A stretch of 7,509 nucleotides of DNA from assembly GCA_001800085.1 (NCBI GenBank), contig MGUS01000036.1:5742-13250 (forward strand). The letters run 5' to 3'. This stretch comes from Elusimicrobia bacterium RIFCSPLOWO2_01_FULL_60_11 (GTDB taxonomy: Bacteria; Elusimicrobiota; Elusimicrobia; 2-02-FULL-39-32). Positions 5,473-7,509 of the stretch are shown here, piece after piece (within the stretch, counting starts at the first letter, position 1; the number at the start of each line of letters is the position of its first letter). A program made the position numbers and the translations under genes. The notes under the pieces are model-generated. The model did not search any database, was not told the origin of the DNA, and saw nothing but the letters and a program-made list of their open reading frames with translations.

Positions 5473-5489
5473 ATGTAAATTCATGTAAA
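5473..5489 (+). repeat. Direct repeat ATGTAAA x2 with 10-base period
   Basis: ATGTAAA occurs at 5473-5479 and 5483-5489, separated by TTC, so the copies lie on the same face of the helix. The site is in the AT-rich part of the 140-base gap between tRNA-Ser and the membrane protein gene, 55 bases before its start. It could be an activator or repressor site. Beyond a CATAAT at 5464-5469 without a good -35, I see no clear promoter for the downstream gene in this gap. Confidence 0.3.
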
Positions 5490-5531
5490 GACGAGATTGA
5501 AAGATTCGCCAGCCCTGGGTATGCTTGAGGC

Positions 5532-5537
5532 AAGGAG
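5532..5537 (+). promoter_or_regulatory. Ribosome binding site deciding the start at 5545
   Basis: AAGGAG lies 7 bases before the ATG at 5545, ideal spacing. The alternative in-frame starts, TTG at 5497 and ATG at 5521, have no comparable site. Confidence 0.8.
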
Positions 5538-5544
5538 AAATGAC

Positions 5545-6093
5545 ATGGTCCTCAAAATAGCGTTGATTGCCGGCCTGGGCTCGATCCTCGCCTTTGGATT
5601 CGGCCCCATGGCAGAAAAGGGCCCCAGGGACATAGAAGTGAACGGGGCTTCCTATCCCTTCAATGTCCCCAACGGGCTGAAGGAAGGATATATCGGCGAA
5701 ACCCCCCAGATTTTAAGCGCCCAGTCCGTGTGGGAATTCAGGTTGAGGAACAGCGGCCCCAAGGAGCTCGCGAACATCCAGTTCAAACTGCCGTTCAGCG
5801 GGTTCTATCTCATCCGGGACGGCAACACGGCGCGCCAAGGGAGCGGCATGGCCAAGTTCAACCGCATGCTCGGGATCGAGCGCCTGCTCCCCGGCCAGTA
5901 CCTGGTGGTCACGCTTTGGACGGCCGAAAAGCAGGACAAGGAATTCGAACAGAGCATCCGGGTGACATCGAATGAAGGGGTCCTGGATGTGGAGTACCCC
6001 ATCGAGCCCAGCGGACTCCTGGCCTGGCTGGAGCGCAACAAAGCCCTGGTCGGCCTGTCATTGGTCGTGCTTATCTTGATGGTGGTGTTGTGA
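5545..6093 (+). CDS. Hypothetical bitopic membrane protein with extracytoplasmic beta-rich domain
   Basis: I do not recognise this 182-residue protein. Residues 3-20 form a hydrophobic signal or anchor (LKIALIAGLGSILAFGFG). Residues 28-150 are hydrophilic, rich in alternating hydrophobic residues and short turns, and suggest a beta-sandwich of Ig/CARDB-like character: WEFRLRNSG near 63-71, then LLPGQYLVVTLW, a pattern common in domains that compare 'terms' around a Pro-Gly turn. Residues 166-182 (ALVGLSLVVLILMVVL region) form a second membrane segment ending exactly at the C-terminus. No cysteines, catalytic motifs or lipobox are visible. The start is set by the AAGGAG at 5532. The gene stands alone between tRNA-Ser and a strong terminator, and its stop overlaps a possible 30-residue reading frame as GTGA. 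The protein is probably exposed on the outer side of the inner membrane; its function is unknown. Confidence 0.8.
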   Translation: MVLKIALIAGLGSILAFGFGPMAEKGPRDIEVNGASYPFNVPNGLKEGYIGETPQILSAQSVWEFRLRNSGPKELANIQFKLPFSGFYLIRDGNTARQGSGMAKFNRMLGIERLLPGQYLVVTLWTAEKQDKEFEQSIRVTSNEGVLDVEYPIEPSGLLAWLERNKALVGLSLVVLILMVVL

Positions 6094-6182
6094 ATCTGGG
6101 CCGTCTCGCAAATCTCATCTGCATCCTCTCCGCCACGCTGAGCGCGGCGCTCGATTACCTTCTTTTCAATTTCCTGTCTTAA
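6090..6182 (+). CDS. Possible 30-residue hydrophobic small protein, coupled to upstream gene
   Basis: A GTG at 6090 overlaps the stop of the membrane protein gene as GTGA and opens a frame of 30 residues ending at TAA 6180-6182, 20 bases before the terminator stem. The product (MNLGRLANLICILSAT then LSAALDYLLFNFLS) is almost one continuous hydrophobic helix with one N-terminal Arg and one Asp in the middle, like known single-span small membrane proteins. The frame fills the space between stop and terminator. There is no Shine-Dalgarno, so expression would depend on translational coupling. It could also be a chance frame in the 3' untranslated region; comparison with relatives would decide. 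Confidence 0.35.
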   Translation: MNLGRLANLICILSATLSAALDYLLFNFLS

Positions 6183-6201
6183 ATCCAATTCACTCGGCGG
6201 T

Positions 6202-6248
6202 AGAGCAGCTGTTACCTTCTCCTATTCCGGAGAGGGGGCTGCTCTTTT
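6202..6248 (+). terminator. Intrinsic terminator after the membrane protein gene
   Basis: A long two-part hairpin has an outer stem AGAGCAGC (6202-6209) with GCTGCTCT (6238-6245), and an inner stem CCTTCTCC with GGAGAGGG (one G-U) around the loop TATTCC. It is followed by a run of four T (6245-6248). The T run is only on the + side; the minus side reads ACCGCC after the stem, so it would not be a typical terminator for the convergent dehydrogenase gene, whose stop codon it touches at 6247. Confidence 0.8.
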
Positions 6249-7026
6249 AGAGATTATGGCCTTGGTCGAGGGGATAAGTATTGCCGGATGTGAGCGTGAC
6301 GGTGCAAAGATAGAGCGCGAGGAGGGCGAACTGCTCCACCGCCTCCTTGTCCGAAACGGGGAATTTGACGCGGGATCTCAGGCGGTAGGCGTCCCACTCT
6401 TTCTGCAAGACGTCGTCGGGCTTCAAGATGGGGCCCGGGGCTATGGCGTTCACGAATATGCCTTTGGGCGCGAGCTCCACGGCCAGGGCGCGCGTCAGGC
6501 CCTCCACGGCGTGCTTGGTGGCGACATAAGGGAGATATTTTGGGAAGATCCGTCCCAGGGTGGTGCGGTCGGCGACATTGATGATGTGCGAACCCCGGGG
6601 CATGCGGGGGGAGATGATGCGGGAAGGCCAGAACGTGCCGAGGATGTGGGCGTCGATGTTGGCGCGCCAGTCGGCGGGAGTGATGTCCTCGAAAGGGACG
6701 CTTTTGAAGACGGAAGCGAGGTTCAGGAGGATGTCGATCTTGGAGAAGGACTTGGAGGCCTGCCGGAGCGCGCGCTCGACGTCGGCGGGATTGGAAACGT
6801 CGGCCTGAACCATCATGGCCTTGCGGCCCAGGGACTTGGCTTCCTTTACGATTTCGGCGGCTTCATTTTGGGAGGATTTATAGCTGACGATCAGGTCGAC
6901 GCCCTGCCGGGCCAGGGACCGCGCCACAGCCCGGCCGATCCTCTTGCCGCCCGTTATCCAGGCCGTCCGCCCGGACAGGTTTTTGAATGGCGTGTTATGA
7001 ATTTGAAGAGAGGTTTTTCTGCGCAC
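6247..7026 (-). CDS. Short-chain dehydrogenase/reductase with catalytic Asp, pteridine reductase/FolM-like
   Basis: This is a cytoplasmic NAD(P)H-dependent reductase of 259 residues, classical SDR length. The dinucleotide motif is TGGKRIG (25-31), one residue shorter than the usual TGxxxRxG of pteridine-reductase-like members. Asp76 (ADVSN), NLAS (102-105, usual NNAG), Tyr167-x3-Lys171 (YVATK) and APGPI near 199 are present. The place of the catalytic Ser is held by INVADRTT with Asp153, as in PTR1 and FolM, where Asp replaces Ser. Here the Asp-Tyr distance is 14 instead of 13. A reductase for dihydropterin, dihydromonapterin or a related enone is the best guess; another SDR substrate is possible. 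The GTG at 7026 is the only sensible start and lies 32 bases inside the upstream M23 gene with no clear Shine-Dalgarno, which suggests coupled translation. Confidence 0.88.
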   Translation of the reverse strand: MRRKTSLQIHNTPFKNLSGRTAWITGGKRIGRAVARSLARQGVDLIVSYKSSQNEAAEIVKEAKSLGRKAMMVQADVSNPADVERALRQASKSFSKIDILLNLASVFKSVPFEDITPADWRANIDAHILGTFWPSRIISPRMPRGSHIINVADRTTLGRIFPKYLPYVATKHAVEGLTRALAVELAPKGIFVNAIAPGPILKPDDVLQKEWDAYRLRSRVKFPVSDKEAVEQFALLALYLCTVTLTSGNTYPLDQGHNL

Positions 7027-7509
7027 GGACCCAGTATATCAAATTAGGTCCGTTTTCTCCCATGAGCATCCAGGGGTTGATGGCGCGCCCGCCTTTCCAT
7101 ATCTCATAGTGGATGTGGCTGCCGGTGCTGGAGCCGGAAGAACCCATGAAAGCCAGGACCTGGCCGCGGTTGACCCTCTGGCCTTCCCTGGCCCAGACCT
7201 CGGAGTTATGGCCGTAGCAGCTTTGGAAGCCGTTGCCGTGATCGATGACGACCAGGTAGCCGTAGCCGCTTTTCCAGCCGGAAAAGACGACCGTGCCGGA
7301 AGCGGTGGCAAAGATGGGGGTGCCGGGAACATTGGTGATGTCGATGCCGCGGTGGAACTGCGCGCGGCCGTTGAAGGGGGAGGTTCTCCAGCCGAAACGC
7401 GAGGAGGCCGCGCCCTCGGCAGGCCAACCTTGGGGCATGGAAGCGGACTGGCCTTCATAGGATTCGGTGAACTTGGAGAGGCGAACCAGGTTCCTTTTGC
7501 CTATGGCTT
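6995..7509 (-). CDS. M23 (LytM/lysostaphin-type) metallopeptidase, 5' part beyond window edge
   Basis: This is a zinc peptidase domain that cleaves peptide cross-bridges of peptidoglycan or, if degenerate, activates amidases, in the periplasm. All key residues are present: HRGID with the ligands His (7352-7354) and Asp (7340-7342), YGH with the catalytic His, and HIHYE with the third ligand His (7109-7111). The approach SSRFGWRTSPFNGR is typical of family M23. The frame stays open to the window edge with no stop, and the visible upstream residues (LVRLSKFTESYEGQSAS) look like the end of the helical linker found before many M23 domains. The ATG at 7438 is therefore internal, and the true start lies beyond 7509. 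The 3' end overlaps the dehydrogenase gene by 32 bases. Active hydrolase is likely since no ligand is missing. Confidence 0.93.
   Translation of the reverse strand, partial: AIGKRNLVRLSKFTESYEGQSASMPQGWPAEGAASSRFGWRTSPFNGRAQFHRGIDITNVPGTPIFATASGTVVFSGWKSGYGYLVVIDHGNGFQSCYGHNSEVWAREGQRVNRGQVLAFMGSSGSSTGSHIHYEIWKGGRAINPWMLMGENGPNLIYWVRAQKNLSSNS

Noticed and set aside
5497..5544. TTG (5497) or ATG (5521) as start of the membrane protein gene
   Set aside because: Neither has a ribosome binding site, and the added residues precede the natural hydrophobic signal. ATG 5545 has AAGGAG at ideal spacing.
6191..6220. tRNA D-arm-like string (CGGCGGTAGAGCAGCTG) suggesting a second, broken tRNA
   Set aside because: No anticodon arm, T-arm or matching acceptor follows. 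The same bases form the outer stem of a good intrinsic terminator, which explains them better.
6256..7047. 263-codon + strand frame opposite the dehydrogenase gene
   Set aside because: It is antisense to a convincing SDR. Its translation is Gly/Asp/Val-rich with no family motif, and the + strand terminator sits just before its start.
7436..7438. ATG at 7438 as the true start of the M23 peptidase
   Set aside because: The frame is open upstream to the window edge and those residues resemble the usual linker before the domain. A periplasmic enzyme also needs a signal sequence, which is missing after 7438.
1..7509. CRISPR arrays, insertion sequences, integrases, toxin-antitoxin pairs or phage defence systems
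   Set aside because: No spaced repeats, transposase, integrase, nuclease or defence motif is visible in any gene. I found no second copy of the tRNA-Ser 3' end by eye that would mark an attachment site.

Overview
The window is dense, GC-rich bacterial chromosome, roughly 60% G+C by eye. Nothing in it is phage- or plasmid-like. A farnesyltransferase for heme O/A synthesis, a Sco-type copper chaperone and a DUF420 membrane domain point to an aerobic or facultative bacterium with a heme-copper (aa3/caa3-type) cytochrome oxidase. The M23 peptidase and two-membrane logic suit a Gram-negative cell. I cannot name the species; an uncultivated or deep-branching high-GC lineage is plausible, but that is inference.

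Region 1 (1-3837, + strand) is one tightly packed oxidase-assembly operon. It holds the 3' three quarters of ctaB, an ABC ATPase starting at a TTG inside ctaB, an ABC-2 permease, a 112-residue protein built from two copies of one motif, a Sco-DUF420 fusion, and a thioredoxin-fold [2Fe-2S] ferredoxin. Four of the five junctions overlap (28, 4, 4 and 8 bases) and the fifth has a 3-base gap, so translational coupling is likely. The likely common purpose is heme and copper-centre assembly of the oxidase. The ABC pair resembles NosFY in layout, but its cargo is unknown.

Region 2 (3809-5404) has a LOG-family nucleotide phosphoribohydrolase on the minus strand, whose 3' end overlaps the ferredoxin gene by 29 bases. 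It is divergent from a radical SAM gene. The 83-base gap between them carries two back-to-back sigma70-like promoters around an inverted repeat, both placed so that the mRNAs would be leaderless or nearly so. The radical SAM gene has a twitch/SPASM-like C-terminal cysteine pattern, and its last nine codons plus stop lie antisense within a tRNA-Ser(UGA) gene.

Region 3 (5405-6248) holds an unrecognised bitopic membrane protein with an excellent ribosome binding site, a possible coupled 30-residue membrane peptide, and a strong intrinsic terminator.

Region 4 (6247-7509, minus strand) has an incomplete M23 (LytM-type) peptidase gene followed by an overlapping short-chain dehydrogenase gene. In the latter the catalytic serine appears replaced by aspartate, as in pteridine reductases and FolM.
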